Origin: Mytilus edulis
Taxonomy: Eukaryota; Mollusca; Bivalvia; Mytilida; Mytilidae
NCBI RefSeq assembly: GCF_963676685.1
Contig: NC_092345.1
Span: 31,085,585-31,149,584, forward strand
Direction of reading: 5' to 3'
DNA: 64,000 bases
Below the pieces are notes generated by a model. It worked only from the letters and a program-made list of their open reading frames with translations, was not told the origin of the DNA and made no database searches. The translations under genes and the position numbers were made by a program. Below are positions 43,660 to 55,129 of the stretch, piece by piece. Each line of letters starts with the position of its first letter. Within the stretch, counting starts at the first letter, position 1.

Positions 43660-46600
43660 GTATACATTATGTGCAATGTTATATAATAGACTGGGGAAAT
43701 TATTGCACATGTGATATTTACTTACCCGCGGAAAATTAATAGTTTCTTAAATTGGTAGGAAATTTCCAGATAACACCTGAACTTGCAACTTATTCATTTT
43801 AATTTGAAGTAAAACAGAATAGTACATGTTTGTCTAAATTGAGATATATATTTATATTTCTTGACGCATCAATAGCCAAGTAAGTTATTATCAACACCAA
43901 ATTATCTTTTTCGAGGTACATTGACTCCACTTAATAGATATATAAAATACTTCATTATTTTCTAAACTTCACTGTTTTAACATATATAGCCATAATGACC
44001 ATCTATTGCAAAATTTCTCTCCTCTCAGGAAATACACGCAAGACAGGAATTATAGCTACCACAGCAAGAGATTGTTCTGATGTACAATCTCAAGGTCACA
44101 TTTGTAGTGGTGTGTATACTATCTCCCCTTCATACGACATTAAGAAAGATGTTTGGTGTGACTTATATACGCAAGGGGGTCGATGGACAGTGAGTATATG
44201 AAATCTCGCGGTTGTGAAAATAGTGAAATAACTAAAAATACTGAACTCTGAAGAAAACGAAAACAAAACGGAAAGTCCCATTATCAAATGGCACAATCAA
44301 ATGATAAAACACATCAAACGAATGGACAACAATTGTAATATTCCTGACTTGGTACAGGCATTCTTAAATGTAGAAAATGGTGGATTGAACCTGATTTTAA
44401 AGCGTTAAACCTTTTGATTATGTATGTATAAAGTTAGGTTTTTTGCACGGTTCAGTAGGAATATGGGATAAAATTATGACAGTAGACCTTTGATTGTTTT
44501 GCCAGATGTATTTTTTTGAAATAACTCCACGGCTTTTTTTCTTCCATTCACAATTGTGTCGTCATCGATCTTCAGTTGGCAAAACCTACTCTCAAACTGA
44601 TGCTAGGACTGTTTTTAACTTGCCGTTAGGTGATATTGGTTTTTGTTTGCTGCATGTTGAATACACTTACTTTGATTCTGATATGAAGAACAACAATTAA
44701 TGCGCTGATCTTTTGCTTAAGGCGTGTTTTGCTGCGTATGTTTTGATTTTCTGTCATGTACCAAATATCCTTTTGTTTTTATGAAAAGCCTCCTCTGGTA
44801 TTGTTTAGTACATACCGACAAAACGCTTCATGAAATAATTTAAAAGATGATGTCTATTTTTTTATGGATTGCTTTTTTAAAACATAGCTTAAATGTACCA
44901 AAATATTTGAAAGAGTATTTCTTTTTTAACTTTTTACTTCTTAAATTCAAAAAATAAAATGCGAAAGTCGGTTGAGAGCTAAATTGTTTGTTTGACGATA
45001 ATTATGTTCGTTTTTAATGATTTATTTTCAATGGTGAATAAAGGAGGGACGAAAGATACCAAAGGGACAGTCAAACTCATAAATGTAAAACAAACTGACA
45101 ACGCCATGGCTAAAAATGAAAAAAAAAACCAAACAAACAACAGCACACATGACACAACATAGAAAACTAAAGAATAAACAACACGAACCCCACCAAAAAA
45201 CTAGGGGTGATCTCAGGTGCTCCGGAAGGGTAAGCAGATCCTGCTCCACATGTGGCACCCGTCGTATTGCTTATGTGATAACAAATCCGGTAAATAGTCT
45301 ACTTCGGTAGGTCACATTCATGAAAGGGAAGTGGATTGTAGTTACGACGTAAGGAACATATTCGATATCATTTGTGAAACGGTTATTCCATAACGGTCAA
45401 CCAACTCGTGATGGCGTCCGCAAAATTTACGAAGGGATGATTTCAACTTCACCATTTGGAACTCTTGGTTGAATAGCTTCCTTGTGAGCAGCAACCCTCT
45501 ATCAAGAAAATCATGATAGGAAATGCAAGCACGGGAATATCGTATCAATTGGGAGATATATACCCCGTATGCAGGTGCTGCTGGAATGTTGCTACTTAGA
45601 AATGGAATAACTGCATCTAAAATTGAGAATGGAAATGGGGAATGTGCCAAAGAGACAACAACCCGACCATAGAGCAGACAACAGCAGAAGGTCACCAACA
45701 GGTCTTCAATGCAACGACAAATTCCAGCACCCGAAGGCGTCCTTCAGCTGGCCCCATAACAAATATATACTAGTTCAGTGATAATGAACGCCATACTAAA
45801 CTCCAAATTGTACACAAGAAACTAAAAGTTAAAATAATACAAGTCTAACAAAAGATCTGTCTTTCTTCACATTGCTTTACTCTCTTCTGAACTCTAACAT
45901 CTAATCCAATATTAATAGTTTTAGACCATGATATTCCCCGTGCTAACTGTCGTATCTAACAAATAGGATTACGTTTTCCTTACTATTGTGCAATTTACTT
46001 TCATCGATGGTTATTTTCCTTTCTTTTGGAGTGTTAGTTTATGTAATTTCTTGCAGTACCAATTTCTGTGTCAATAAATAAATTACTAATTTTACTTTCA
46101 TTGCTATAATCTTTGTCACCACACGTATTGATAATAATCAAGTGGAAAACGTTCATAGTTGTATAACAAGTTTTGATGTAGAAGTATGATTTTACAGCTG
46201 ACATTAAACAGATTGATTGATTTTTTTGTTATTTAACGCCACTTTCAGTGCTATTGTGCTATTTTGTCTAGTCAGTTTTTATTGGTGGAGCTGACGACCC
46301 GGTCTGAACCACCGACATTCGATTGGAAAGTTGACAATTATAGTCAATTAATAGGCTGTGTTTGGATATACGCATAAGGCGAACTATAGTTTGGTACCAA
46401 TGAATGTTTGTTATTTATTTATCAAAATATATATAACTATAAAGGTACCTACAGGTAACCACATACAACCTTACGCGTATATTTTAAACACAGCTAATGA
46501 ATAAGTCGAGATCCCCTACCACGTGACAGGTTTAGGATACAGTAGTTACACAAATTAGATCACTCGGCCAAGAGACCCCTTTCAAAGACCTATATCGAAC

Positions 46601-49600
46601 ACAACATTTTAAACATATTATTCAAAAAGATTGCTATATTCAGGAATTTTCCTTTAAGTGGTCACTGTTTACATAATTAATAGCTTCAACGTTTTATTTG
46701 GAAACAAAATTGGTTCTTTGAATTTTAATATTCATTTAAGTTAATCCGTAAGACAATTGTTTGGCGTAGTATTTCTTGTATATGTCAAAGGAGTAGGTCC
46801 GGTAAGGACCGATTTTGGCCTCAAATTTCAGGTTCACCTGACGAATGATTTTGACCACTTTTTAAACACTTAAGTGTCTATTTTATTTAAATTAATTAGT
46901 TTATGTGAAAGATTTTAACAGATTTGGTCATTAAAAACGATCCGATTCAAGCTCAAATATGAAAAATCTACCTAATATCCCGAAAAATGTCACTTTTCAG
47001 ATGGTTTTGGGTAAAAATGAAAGTGGCCGCATCCGTGTTCATCCTCAACCTTTATATATGTTATGTATTATCATAAAATACAACTTACATTTCAATATTA
47101 AGGATGAAAACGAATGCGGCCACTTTCGTTTTACACGAAAACCGTCTAAAATTTAACTAAAATGCTAGAATTATGAGGATTTCAGTAATTTAGCATGACT
47201 TAATGGTGCTAGTACCGGATATATGTGCATTGTATTGTCAAAAACAGCCCATATTTATGTAGCAGAAGCATTCTACTGTCCAATAAATAACTAAAGGTTT
47301 ACATTTTAACAATTTTGTAAAACTGCTATATTTTGGGGCCAAAAAGGGGTCTTACTGAACCTACTCCTTTCCCGGAAAAAAAGTCGCCCTTTAAATGATA
47401 AATATGAACTGCATGCTGGTGGTTGACCCCCTTATTGTATGTAGTTGAGCTACATATCATTATTATAATTATAATTATTGCTGTTATGATATACCATTAC
47501 AGGTATTCCAACAGAGAAGAGATGGTTCCGTCGATTTTGATAGAAGCTGGTCGCACTACGAAAATGGCTTTGGTGACCCTAACACAGAATACTGGATAGG
47601 TTAGTTTGATAAAGACAAATTTGATTTAGTCCTTATTTCATCTTACTCTATCAGTGTATTTACACATTTCTGGCTTTCAGGTGTTATTGTCTGAGCGTTC
47701 CCAATGAAGGTTAATCTAGAAAAGCGCTTTGGAAGTACACAATCTAAATAAAAATGATTTCATATACATAATCTTTACTTTGAATATATGAAATCACACT
47801 TTATAAAGGAGTAGGTCAGGTAAGGACCGATTTTGGGCCTCCAATTTCAGGTTCATCTGACGAAAGATTTTGTACACTTTTTAAACACTTAAGTGTCTAT
47901 TGCAGTTGATTCAATTAGTTTAAGTAAAAGATTTTAACTGATTTACTCATTAAAAACGCTCCGATTTGACCTTAAATATGAAAAATCTATCAAATATGCC
48001 AAAAAATATAACTTTTCTCAAAAATAAAAATGGCCGCATCCGTGTTCATCTTCAACCTTTACATATGTTATGTATTATCATCAAATACAACTAACATTTC
48101 AATATTAAGAATGGACACAGATGCGGCCTCTTTCATTCAAGACAAAAACCGTCTAAAATTTAACTAAAATGCTAAAATTGTGAAGATTTCAGTAATTTAG
48201 CATGACTTAATGATGCTAGTACCCGATATATGTGCATTGTACTGTCAAAAACAGCCCATATTCATGTAGCCGAAGCATTCTACTTTTAAATAAATAACTA
48301 AAAGTTTACATTTTAACAATTTTGTAAAACTGCTATTTTTTGGGGTCAAAAAGGGGTCTTACTTGACTTACTCCTTTATTGCTTCCAATGCGCTTTTATG
48401 GATTTATATTAATTGGGTAATTACTATTTAGTGTTCAGGTGTTTATGACTGCTTTATTCAACCAAAAAGTACAATCAAACTAGCAAAATAACACAAATCT
48501 GCAAAAACCACAACATTCAATAAAAATAATACTAAAACGTTGAAAAGTAAGCGACACAATGGCACAAAATGAAAAGAAATCGAGCGAACGAATTAATAAT
48601 AATAATAATATCTTTATTTAGAGAGAGCAATTCATTTGGATTACACCAATTTAATTATCGTTTCATCTCGGCCTCTAGTAAGTGTTCTACACCTAATCTT
48701 TCAGTGCTTTTAACAAGTTCCTTAACTACTATTTAAGAGCTTATCATAAACTGTTGTAATAAAATATGTGAACATAGTGGAATTGACTATTTTTTCGTTT
48801 GAGATGAAGATTTTCCTTTGGCACCATCTTACGGTGTTTATTTTTCAAAGTTTGTTCGCTATGCCCGTGTCTGTTGTGACGTTTTTGATTTTAATGAACG
48901 TAATCTATGTATTACTGGTAAAATATTAAACCAGGGATTTCGTTACCATGACTTACTTAAAACCTTTACTAAAATTTTCCATAGATATAAAGATTTGGTT
49001 TTGGTGTCTGTAGAAAACTTATTTCAAACGGTAAAGCACATCCTCACTTTTACGGAAATGTTGTTAACCTTGCCTGGAAATTTAGAAATGATCCTGGTAA
49101 ACTTATCGCTCCTTTAAATAAACTTATTCTTAAAGGTTACCAATCCAACACTGTAATAAGATCATTGAGTATTGTTTTTATTGGTATAAATATTGATTTT
49201 GTAATCAGTAAATTAAAAGCAAACTAAATATTACTAGTATGTTATATACATATACACATTCATGAACCTACAATCTGTCGATACCTGTTTCTTGGCATTG
49301 CACAAGGTCATGTTTTTCTCTGACTGTATATGACGTCTTTACACTAAATCCATTGGATGTTGGATTTGTACGAATTTATCATTTAGTCTTAGATGCATGA
49401 TTTTTTTATTAGTTGTTAGTGGCTTTGAACTAACTGTCAGTTAACTGGGAGTACTCTCAGATCTGTACCTAGTGTCGTTTTGGTGTTGGGATGTATAAGT
49501 ACCCGGCCACGTCCACATGTATTATTGTCCATCTGATGAGTTAAGCCCTTTTCAACTGATTTTTATAGCTCGTGCTTATGCTGTACTTTTATACCACTGT

Positions 49601-52600
49601 CCCATGTTAGGGGAGGGTTGGGATCCCACTAACATGTTTAACCCCGCCACATTCTGTATTAATGTGACTGTGCCAAGGCAGGAGCCTGCAATTCAGTGGT
49701 TGTTGTTTGTTTATGTGTTACATATTTGTTTTTCGTTCATTGTTTGTATATAAATTAGGCCGTTAGTTTTCTCGTTTGAATTGTTTTACATTGTCATTTC
49801 GGGGCCGTTTATAGCTGACTGTGCGGTATGGGTTTTGCTCATTGTTGAAGGCCGTACGGTGATCTATATTTGTTAATTTCTGTGTCATTTGGTCTATTAT
49901 GGAGAGTTGTCTCACTGGCAATCATATCACATCTTCTTTTTTTTACATAAACTATAAACAGAAAAGTTATTCAGGGACGTAAGATCTACAAATAAGTCAA
50001 CTTGACCAAAATTGTCAATTGCCCCTATAAGGAGTTATTGCCCTTTATGGACAATATTACACAATCTGTTTATGTTTTCTAACTTCAAAAAAATCTTCTC
50101 AAATGAATCTACTATAGATTTTGAATGTTATTTCCTAGTACGTCAAGAAACATAGCCACTATGACTAAAATGGAACATATGGGTAAAATGCATTTATTTG
50201 CGTTTGAAGTAAATATGACAGATGCAAAGAACATTTAAATGGCATTTTCAAGCCACTCATTAATATATAATGAAAAGCAAAAATAATCATTGGTGAGCGA
50301 TTCAGGCTCTTGGGAGCCTCTTCTTCTAAGTGCAAAGGTCCTCAGTTGCCACCCAATAGTCCTATAACAGTATTTCTCTAAATATTGTGCTATTTTTACA
50401 TTTCTCCTCACTAGTGAAAAATTTGTTCTCGGCAAATGATTGGTCGAAATTCAGTTATGACGTCAAATGTTCTTGAATTCTTGTGTATTATCCTATTGTG
50501 ACGTCATGAAAAAAGACGACCATGCCTGATGACGTCACATATAAAGAACACAACTTTCGGTAATTCTCTGAAAAAGGAAGGATAAAAATCAATAAAGAAA
50601 CACATTTCACAACTTTAAACACCTTGTATCACGATATTTCTCCACTCTCATCAGTTAAATTTAAATTATTTAAAAAGCTCGGCAAGCCTCACGCTTTAAA
50701 TTTTAAATGTTACTGTCTCGAGGGGGGAAATATCGTAACACACTTGATGCAGTGGTGAAATCTATATTTCTCTTCTCTAGAGAAAACATTGTTCCTGGCA
50801 AATGATCGGTTGAACATCAATTATGACGTCAAAATGTGTTGATTTCTTTTATCTTTTAAATCTCCCATTGTAACGTCATAAACAATGGCGACAATCCCTG
50901 ATGGCGCCACATTCAAAGAACATTACTTTCAGAAAATCTTTGAAAAGAAAGGACTAACTTTGTTTAGATATCGTATAAAAATTACGAGACAAACAGATTC
51001 GACCACTGTTTCTCGTGAATTACGACATTTCCCCACTTTCAACAGTTACATTAAAATGTAAAACGCGAGACTTGTCGAGCTTTTTGAATATTCAAATGAA
51101 AAAATCTCGACAAGCCTAGCGTTGAAAATTTTAAAATTAAACTGTTTCAAGTGAAGAAATACTGTAACACACTGGTGCAGTGGTTGAATCTATATAAAGT
51201 ATAAAATATATTTCAATATCATATTAATTTCGTAATTAATTATTACAATGACCATTTTATTTTGTAAAGGAAATGAGGCTTTGTACCATTTGACATTTTC
51301 TGGTGGAAATGAATTGCTTATTTTGATGCAGACCTGGGATGGTGTATGGAAGTATGCACATTATACCGACTTTTATATCGGACATAAGAACGACAATTAT
51401 ACGCTTCACTTATCGGAATACAGTGGCACAGCAGGTAAGTCTAGGAGTGCAGTTAACTCAACATGGTTCAACTGTCATGTGAGACGACGAATCAACAATA
51501 CAGATGGAGGCGATAACTAGGCTTAAAAAGATGAAAATTTAAAAACAGAGACACTCATGTAGCCGACAATAACAGCTTATTAGCGATGGACTACTTTGCT
51601 CATAAGAAAGCTCTAAAATAGGGTTTTCATATAATTTTTAATTTGTGAGATTTTTTTTTCATTCTTTGTATTTTGTCTGCTTATCAAATATGGAAATATC
51701 TTTATTCACAAATGTCTAAATAAAAAAAAGAAGGAAACAAATCAATTAAGGTACTGACCATTTAGTCGGGAACAAATAAATATATACTACCATGACACTT
51801 ACACAAAAACAAACCTGAATAATTAAAGTTCTGATTTATGTTTCTGTGGAATTTCAACGTAAAATGAGGAACTAGACATTGCTTAACTGTATTTATAACA
51901 AATTTACATAAGTGTCTTTACAAACAAAGTAACGTAAAGTGCTCTACGTACCTCTTTTAAACACTTAACATTAATTTTATCAACAATCAAATACGGGCTT
52001 CAAAGCTACTGTGAAAACACATACCAGAACTAAGGTGTGTTACAAATTTAAATACTGAAGAGCTCAATGATCTTTTAGCGTACATATAATCTAAATCTTT
52101 CATCTTGTAACATTATTAGAATATTTGGCGTCGGTGCATTTACAGTTGTGGTACTCGTTGTTAAATTAAATGACCGTTTGAAAGAATAAGTCCATATTCA
52201 TTTCATTTATAAGAAGGGCCAACACAGATACAAACATCTTGTTTTAGAAAGGGATAATTCATACTTTGTAAAAAGTCACTCTGATTCAAGCATAAACATA
52301 TTATGAAATAATAATAACGTTACTTATATCCCCGCAATAGATGCACATTTCGACAAAAAGTGTCTATTAAGTGATGCTCGAGGTAAAATAGTTTTGAAAT
52401 CTACAACTGATATATCTTAAAGGTATTTGATTTTCTTAAAGTTTTAATAACTTGTTTTTCATCAAACTACCAGCATTTCTATCGAGACCAACAGTAAACT
52501 CTTCTTGCAAATGCTTTCCTTCATTCATATTACGTAATCATCATACAGAAACTATTCAGATAGAAATAAAAGTAGAAGGCATTGACTCATAGACTATTGT

Positions 52601-54337
52601 TCCACTATACAGATGTGTCCTCTTACTAAATGGTTCAAATGGTGAATATGTTGAACAAATCTTTTTCATTAAACATACAATAAAGGATGCTACATATACT
52701 GTGAAGGCTCTTAATATCTTCAATATATTGACTTACACTTAGAAGTTGACATTGTTAGTCAGTTAAGATCCATGCAGAGTTAATTGAAGACAAAACCATG
52801 TGGAAAATGGGGAGAATTTAGCTTCCTAAATTTGAACATTTAGCTGCACTGGCAAAGTCGTGAAGATGGGGTCCTTCTTGTGTTACTAATTTCATCATGC
52901 GTTTCAGACTTATAACCAAAATGTGTGTTACCAATGATCAACATGACGATAGCAACTGGTAAAGCAGGGTCGGCTAATGGCGGGTCCGAGCAGTTAAGAT
53001 CACACTTATTTTAGTATGAATTCTTGTTGACATAATTTTTGTTATGTGGTGCTTTCTGGATTGGTGACACATTGATTTTTTTACCATGGCATTGTCAATT
53101 TCTTTTAAGTCATGAAATTTGAATGTCACCTTGGTAGCCTCCTTCCCTTTTTTTTCAAATTCTTTACTGCCTTGATCTTTACAGTTTATCAGTGCCAATT
53201 AAAAATTTCATAGTAAACAGACAGAGAATGTTCATGTTATCATATTGTCTATGATTTTTAATGCAGTAAATATATAATTTCCTTAATTGGTTTGCTGTTA
53301 GATGTTCTTGAAACTCAAAAGTTCAATAAAATTTAAACATACTTGGCCCAGACCATTAAGATTTCCTAATAAATTTTACTCTAATAAAAAAAAGAAGATA
53401 GGAATGATTGCCAATTAGAATACTCTCCATAAGAGACCAAATGACACAGAAATAAACAGCAATAGGTCACTGTACGACCTTCAACAATGAACATAGGCAA
53501 TACCGCATATTCAGCTATGAAAGACCACAATATCACAAATGAAAACAATTCAAACAAGAAAACTAAGGGCTTTATTAAGGTACGAAAATGAACGAAAAAC
53601 AAATATGTAACACATCAACAAACGACAACCACTGAATTACAGCTCCTGTCTTGGGAAATGCACATATATACAGATTGTGGTGGGTTAAACTCGTAAGTGG
53701 GATCCCAAACCTTCCCAAATCTAGGTCAGTTGTGTAACAGTACAATATATGAACGAACTTTATAAATCAGTTGAAAAAGGCTAAACTTGTCAGAAGGGTA
53801 TAAATAGAAATACATATATAAAGAAACATAAAGTGGACATGGCAGGGTAAGTTCCTTAAATTCCGGACACACTCAGATAACATGGAATTCGTCTTCAATA
53901 CACTGACGGCAAATTGAACATGTATATACGGCGGGACAATTCAATTCATTGGTAGTTTCCAGTTTCAACTGTCAGCGAATAAAAAGGAAGTTTTAGTTTT
54001 AAAAGTTCTCTCTCTATAGTACTTTATTTTTAACTAACTATTTTAAATGTTTTATGAAGTGTTGATGGTAATGGTATACTTCTTTGTAGGTGACAGTCTG
54101 CTGATCTCTGGCCAGGCGGGACAACAATTCAGTACAAAAGATGTCGATAATGATGGCTGGCCCTTGAGCTGTAATCCGTACTTCCATAAGGGAGGGTTTT
54201 GGTTTAAAGGCTGCTGCAGTGCTGACTTGAATGGATTTTATTACAGTTCTGGGGTTGATGCCGTAGATTCATGCCACTGGAATTCATTTACAGGTGCTCG
54301 TGAGTCTTTGAAAACCATCTTTATGATGACTCGATAA
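43344..54337 (+). CDS. PAN-fibrinogen-domain protein gene B (fibrinogen-related protein), intact
   Basis: Five exons (43344-43659, 44029-44189, 47503-47599, 51270-51434, 54090-54337) join in frame with GT-AG introns to 328 residues. Residues 1 to about 21 form a likely signal peptide. Residues 36-105 look like a PAN/apple module (C56, C60, C66, C78). Residues about 115-328 are a fibrinogen C-terminal domain with C121, C131, C149, the block VFQQRRDGSVDFDRSW, YSGTAGDSL, a calcium-type D264-V-D-N-D268, C274, the unusual C288-C289 pair and ADLNGFYY. The family's known role is secreted pattern recognition or agglutination; the ligand here is unknown. Introns 2-4 are 2.7-3.7 kb and full of repeats. 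No IgSF domain, unlike gastropod FREPs. It is a tandem paralogue of gene A. Confidence 0.88.
44029..44189 (+). CDS. Gene B exon 2: start of fibrinogen domain
   Basis: Acceptor TCCTCTCAG, donor ACA|GTGAGT. It encodes NTRKTGIIATTARDCSDVQS, QGHICSGVYTISPSYD and DVWCDLYTQGGRWT. Confidence 0.87.
44212..44410 (-). repeat. R2-family copy in gene B intron 2
   Basis: Contains GTGAAATAACTAAAAATACT, CATCAAACGAATGGACAACA and CTGACTTGGTACAGGCATTC in reverse orientation, about 20 bases after the exon-2 donor. Confidence 0.68.
45022..45615 (-). repeat. Retroelement-derived repeat in gene B intron 2
   Basis: Minus-strand text from about 45605 to 45400 reads FLSSNIPAAPAYGVYISQL, IRYSRACISYHDFLDRGLLL, TRKLFNQEFQMVKLKSSLRK and FCGRHHELVDRYGITVSQM. 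It is the better preserved form of the C-terminal segment seen at 26.8, 41.9 and 48.8 kb. It ends toward 45.02 kb with AAAGATACCAAAGGGACAGT, a frequent repeat end. The reverse transcriptase core itself is absent, and the element class is not assigned (Penelope-like is one possibility). Confidence 0.55.
45615..45860 (+). repeat. R3-family copy
   Basis: GAGAATGGAAATGGGGAATG, ACAACCCGACCATAGAGCAG, GGTCACCAACAGGTCTTCAA and GGCGTCCTTCAGCTGGCC follow directly after the retroelement remnant. Confidence 0.75.
45862..46785. other. Gene B intron 2, ancestral part
   Basis: 46.03-46.75 kb aligns to unit A 36.0-36.7 kb. It includes a small inverted-repeat element starting AGGCTGTGTTTGGATATACG and ending CGCGTATATTTTAAACACAG; the A counterpart is shorter (36368-36430). 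Confidence 0.55.
46787..47370 (+). mobile_element. GGAGTAGGT element, copy 2
   Basis: 584 bases, ends AAAGGAGTAGGTCCGGTAAG and ...TCTTACTGAACCTACTCCTTT-type, broken here as GAACCTACTCCTTT. Internal inverted pair GAAAGTGGCCGCATCCGTG and GAATGCGGCCACTTTCGTT. Unit A lacks it at about 36.72 kb. Confidence 0.75.
47503..47599 (+). CDS. Gene B exon 3: fibrinogen domain
   Basis: Acceptor CCATTACAG and donor ATAG|GTTAGT. It encodes VFQQRRDGSVDFDRSWSHYE and NGFGDPNTEYWIG, 97 bases as in gene A. Confidence 0.9.
47805..48377 (+). mobile_element. GGAGTAGGT element, copy 3
   Basis: 573 bases in gene B intron 3, same orientation as copy 2, with ends AAAGGAGTAGGTCAGGTAAG and GACTTACTCCTTT. The internal inverted pair (AAATGGCCGCATCCGTG and GATGCGGCCTCTTTCATT) is retained with substitutions on both sides. 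Confidence 0.72.
48595..48612. repeat. AAT microsatellite
   Basis: Short run of AAT units in gene B intron 3. Confidence 0.6.
48810..49230 (+). pseudogene. Retroelement C-terminal remnant in gene B intron 3
   Basis: Frame from 48818 reads APSYGVYFSKFVRYARVCCD, VFDFNERNLCITGKILNQGF and RYHDLLKTFTKIFHRYKDLV. A frameshift leads to LIAPLNKLILKGYQSNTVIR and SLSIVFIGINID, then stop. Related segments occur at 26.8, 41.9 and 45.5 kb. Broken by frameshifts and with no RT core, so non-functional. Confidence 0.55.
49470..49940 (+). repeat. R1-family copy, nearly full length
   Basis: GTATAAGTACCCGGCCACGT, ATCTGATGAGTTAAGCCC, AACATGTTTAACCCCGCCAC, GGCCGTACGGTGATCTATAT and GGAGAGTTGTCTCACTGGCA follow in order. 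It is the same family and orientation as the insertion in gene A intron 1. Confidence 0.8.
49975..50175. repeat. Putative MITE-like repeat fragment
   Basis: Contains TTGTCAATTGCCCCTATAAG and GGAGTTATTGCCCTTTATGG, a segment of a type I recall as frequent in mollusc introns. No ends could be defined. Confidence 0.3.
50400..51200 (+). repeat. Two-unit tandem duplication with TGACGTCA sites, gene B intron 3
   Basis: Unit 1 (about 50400-50770) and unit 2 (about 50770-51195) share GGCAAATGAT, the TTATGACGTCAAA segment, CCTGATG(A/G)CG(T/C)CACAT, TTCTCCACTC/TTCCCCACTTTC and ATCGTAACACACTTGATGCA-type ends. Four exact CRE palindromes TGACGTCA lie at 50458-50465, 50499-50506, 50530-50537 and 50824-50831. 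Part of the unit-2 end is also present in gene A intron 3 at about 37.0 kb. Confidence 0.6.
51270..51434 (+). CDS. Gene B exon 4: fibrinogen domain
   Basis: Acceptor TTGTAAAG and donor GCAG|GTAAGT. It encodes NEALYHLTFSGGNELLILMQ, TWDGVWKYAHYTDFYIGHKN and DNYTLHLSEYSGTA. Confidence 0.9.
51440..53380. other. Gene B intron 4, first part
   Basis: No gene recognised. 52.5-52.9 kb aligns to gene A intron 4 (38.5-38.9 kb). Confidence 0.5.
53383..53780 (-). repeat. R1-family copy in gene B intron 4
   Basis: AGATAGGAATGATTGCCAAT, ATAGGTCACTGTACGACCTT, ACAACCACTGAATTACAGC and CTTGTCTTGGGAAATG-type motifs occur in the reverse orientation of the 49.5-kb copy. Confidence 0.68.
54090..54337 (+). CDS. 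Gene B exon 5: C-terminal fibrinogen domain
   Basis: Acceptor TCTTTGTAG. It encodes DSLLISGQAGQQFSTKDVDN, DGWPLSCNPYFHKGGFWFKG, CCSADLNGFYYSSGVDAVDS and CHWNSFTGARESLKTIFMMT then R-stop. It holds the DVDND calcium-type site and the CC pair. Stop TAA at 54335-54337. Confidence 0.9.
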
Positions 54338-54358
54338 TGTTGTTAGTACGTCTACTAC

Positions 54359-54364
54359 AATAAA
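54359..54364 (+). terminator. Polyadenylation signal of gene B
   Basis: AATAAA 21 bases after the stop codon; a second AATAAA follows about 40 bases later. The aligned position in gene A reads AATACG. Confidence 0.5.
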
Positions 54365-54489
54365 CACAAGTGTACATAGTTTTACGAACAAAGAAAGTGA
54401 GAGAATAAAAAAACTCTAATTTTGTTTTGAACATATAAACATGAAATTCTAGTCATGACTGTTTCAATTCTATTTTTAAAAGTACTTTT

Positions 54490-55125
54490 GGTAATTTTAC
54501 AATGTACCTTTTACCTTTTGCGTTTTTGGCGTATTGAATTTTAAACCTGATGCCTTTTGTTATCCATTAATCATATGTTGCTTTGTATGTTGCCTTTATT
54601 TATCTAATACGTTCCATTCTCCTATTTATTTGTATTGTAGTCCTGTAATATTATGTTGTCATTTCAATGTTATATTTAACATTGCCATTAAAGTGCGAGG
54701 TTTGGCATGCCACAAAACCAGGTTCAACCCACCATTTTTATCTTTAAAAATGTCCTGTACCAAGTCAGGAAAATGGCCATTGTTATATTATAGTTCGTTT
54801 CTGTGTGTGTAGCATTTTAACGTCGTGTTTCCGTTGTGTCGTTTGTTTTCTCTTATATTTGAGTGTGAATTCACATTTCTATAAGACGTGTCACGGTACT
54901 TTTCTATCCCAAATTCATGTATTTGGTTTTGATGTTATATTTGTTATTCCCATTGGATTTTGTCTAATGCTTAGTCCGTTTCTGTGTATGTTACATTTTA
55001 ATGCTGTGTCGTTGTTCACCTATTATATTTAATGCGTTTCTCTCAGTTTTAGTTTGTTACCCCAATTTTGTTTTTTGTCCATAGATTTACTAGTTATGAA
55101 CAGCGGTATACTACTGTTTATTTTT
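54490..55125 (+). repeat. R2-family copy 3' of gene B
   Basis: AAGTGCGAGGTTTGGCATGC, CCTGTACCAAGTCAGGAAAA, AAGACGTGTCACGGTACTTT and GAACAGCGGTATACTACTGT match the copy 3' of gene A in order and orientation. Confidence 0.75.
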
Positions 55126-55129
55126 ACTA

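Noticed and set aside
45116..45310. Lysine-rich frame and its antisense partner at 45028-45258
   Set aside because: Both lie in a high-copy repeat end next to the retroelement remnant.
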